Assembly: GCA_903920405.1 (NCBI GenBank)
Contig: CAIXMC010000046.1
Location: 1 to 5,910 of the forward strand
Direction of reading: 5' to 3'
DNA: 5,910 bases
Source: an uncultured beta proteobacterium
GTDB taxonomy: Bacteria; Pseudomonadota; Gammaproteobacteria; Burkholderiales; Burkholderiaceae_C
This document shows, in pieces, positions 5,700-5,910 of the stretch. The stretch's first letter is position 1. Each line of letters starts with the position of its first letter. The position numbers and the translations under genes were made by a program. The notes under the pieces were generated by a model that saw nothing but the letters and a program-made list of their open reading frames with translations, was not told the DNA's origin and did no database searches.

Positions 5700-5726
5700 C
5701 AAAACATTAGGTGACCTAAGGTTTTG
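5700..5726. promoter_or_regulatory. 27-bp near-perfect palindrome in the metK leader, possible operator
   Basis: The arms are CAAAAC-A-TTAGGT (5700-5712) and ACCTAA-G-GTTTTG (5714-5726) around a single central G. Twelve of thirteen positions are symmetric. The odd centre and lack of a normal loop suit binding by a dimeric repressor better than an RNA hairpin, though RNA with a five-base loop is possible. It does not match the MetJ box (AGACGTCT) or the MetR pattern (TGAA-N5-TTCA). It lies 87-113 bases upstream of the metK ATG, where a bound protein could block transcription. Confidence 0.5.
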
Positions 5727-5753
5727 ATAAACACACCACATTAACCCGGGTAG

Positions 5754-5835
5754 GGTATATGCCTGTGTACGTCGCTCTGCAAGTAGTTCCGTAACTCAGC
5801 GACGCATTAAGTTTATAACATAGTCTTATGGTCAA
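5754..5835 (-). promoter_or_regulatory. Candidate metK promoter region
   Basis: Two weak minus-strand candidates are visible. One has TTGCAG (5782-5777), a 17-base spacer and TATACC (5759-5754). The other has TTGACC (5835-5830) as a good -35, an 18-base spacer and CTTAAT (5811-5806); a TATAAA (5817-5812) nearby is badly spaced from it. Either would give a leader of roughly 130-190 bases containing the palindrome and the C-rich repeats. Confidence 0.25.
5770..5804 (-). other. Hairpin upstream of metK
   Basis: CGTCGCT (5770-5776) and AGCGACG (5798-5804) pair perfectly over seven bases around a 21-base interior that contains a small AGTT/AACT stem (5784-5787 with 5792-5795). Depending on which promoter is used, it lies in the 5' end of the metK transcript or across the promoter itself. 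It could be part of an RNA leader or a protein site. Confidence 0.3.
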
Positions 5836-5910
5836 GGGTCGAAGAAGAAGCTAACGGGGTGCGTTTCAAAGTGATGTGGCTTGGCTTGGGTGCGACATCC
5901 AAATCCCCCC
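5836..5910. other. Right edge of the window, no supported gene
   Basis: No ORF with a ribosome-binding site is visible. A plus-strand frame from ATG at 5874 runs off the edge after about 12 codons (begins MWLGLG) and lacks a Shine-Dalgarno sequence. A minus-strand frame enters from the right and stops near 5835. Too little sequence is present to decide whether a divergent gene begins here or another gene ends here. Confidence 0.4.

Noticed and set aside
5614..5830. Known SAM or SAH riboswitch upstream of metK
   Set aside because: By eye I could not find the conserved cores of SAM-I, SAM-II, SAM-III or the SAH element; the GCUAAA in the leader is too short to support SAM-II. A covariance search would be decisive.
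5828..5910. Start of a divergent lipid A acyltransferase gene, a common metK neighbour in Burkholderiales
   Set aside because: The only frame reaching the edge has about 12 codons, no ribosome-binding site, and does not resemble the N-terminus I would expect.

Overview
The window looks like a betaproteobacterial chromosome segment. The best evidence is the MetK sequence, which I recognise as the Burkholderiales type (Comamonadaceae/Burkholderiaceae-like). The assignment is from memory of the family, not from a search. Every confident gene is on the minus strand.

Layout from right to left, which is the direction of transcription. Positions 5614-5910 hold the metK leader and promoter region: a hairpin (5770-5804), a 27-bp palindrome (5700-5726), and a C-rich stretch with two short repeats complementary to the metK ribosome-binding site. 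Then come three tightly packed genes: metK (S-adenosylmethionine synthetase, 4432-5613), a family 9 glycosyltransferase starting on the base after the metK stop codon (3199-4431), and a GtrA-family four-helix membrane protein overlapping the glycosyltransferase stop by 4 bp (2702-3202). The spacing indicates one transcript. A strong minus-strand intrinsic terminator follows at 2453-2484. Between gtrA and that terminator lie two copies of a repeat, and the repeat supplies the last ten codons and stop of gtrA.

Positions 1856-2452 contain no convincing gene. They hold a perfect dyad (2405-2420), a minus-strand hairpin (2346-2368), a possible 28-codon ORF with a good ribosome-binding site (1902-1988), and a hairpin over the next start codon. 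The next gene (278-1855) encodes a soluble two-component protein with two receiver domains followed by a histidine kinase core and no sensor domain. At 30-188 is a complete 159-bp MITE-like element with about 50-bp imperfect terminal inverted repeats and a possible TAA target duplication. It belongs to the same repeat family as the copies beside gtrA.

The most interesting features are the repeat family, which brackets the kinase gene with direct 55-bp repeats and has rewritten the gtrA 3' end, and the structured metK leader, which matches no SAM riboswitch class I can recognise by eye. No RNA gene, CRISPR array, transposase or complete insertion sequence was seen.
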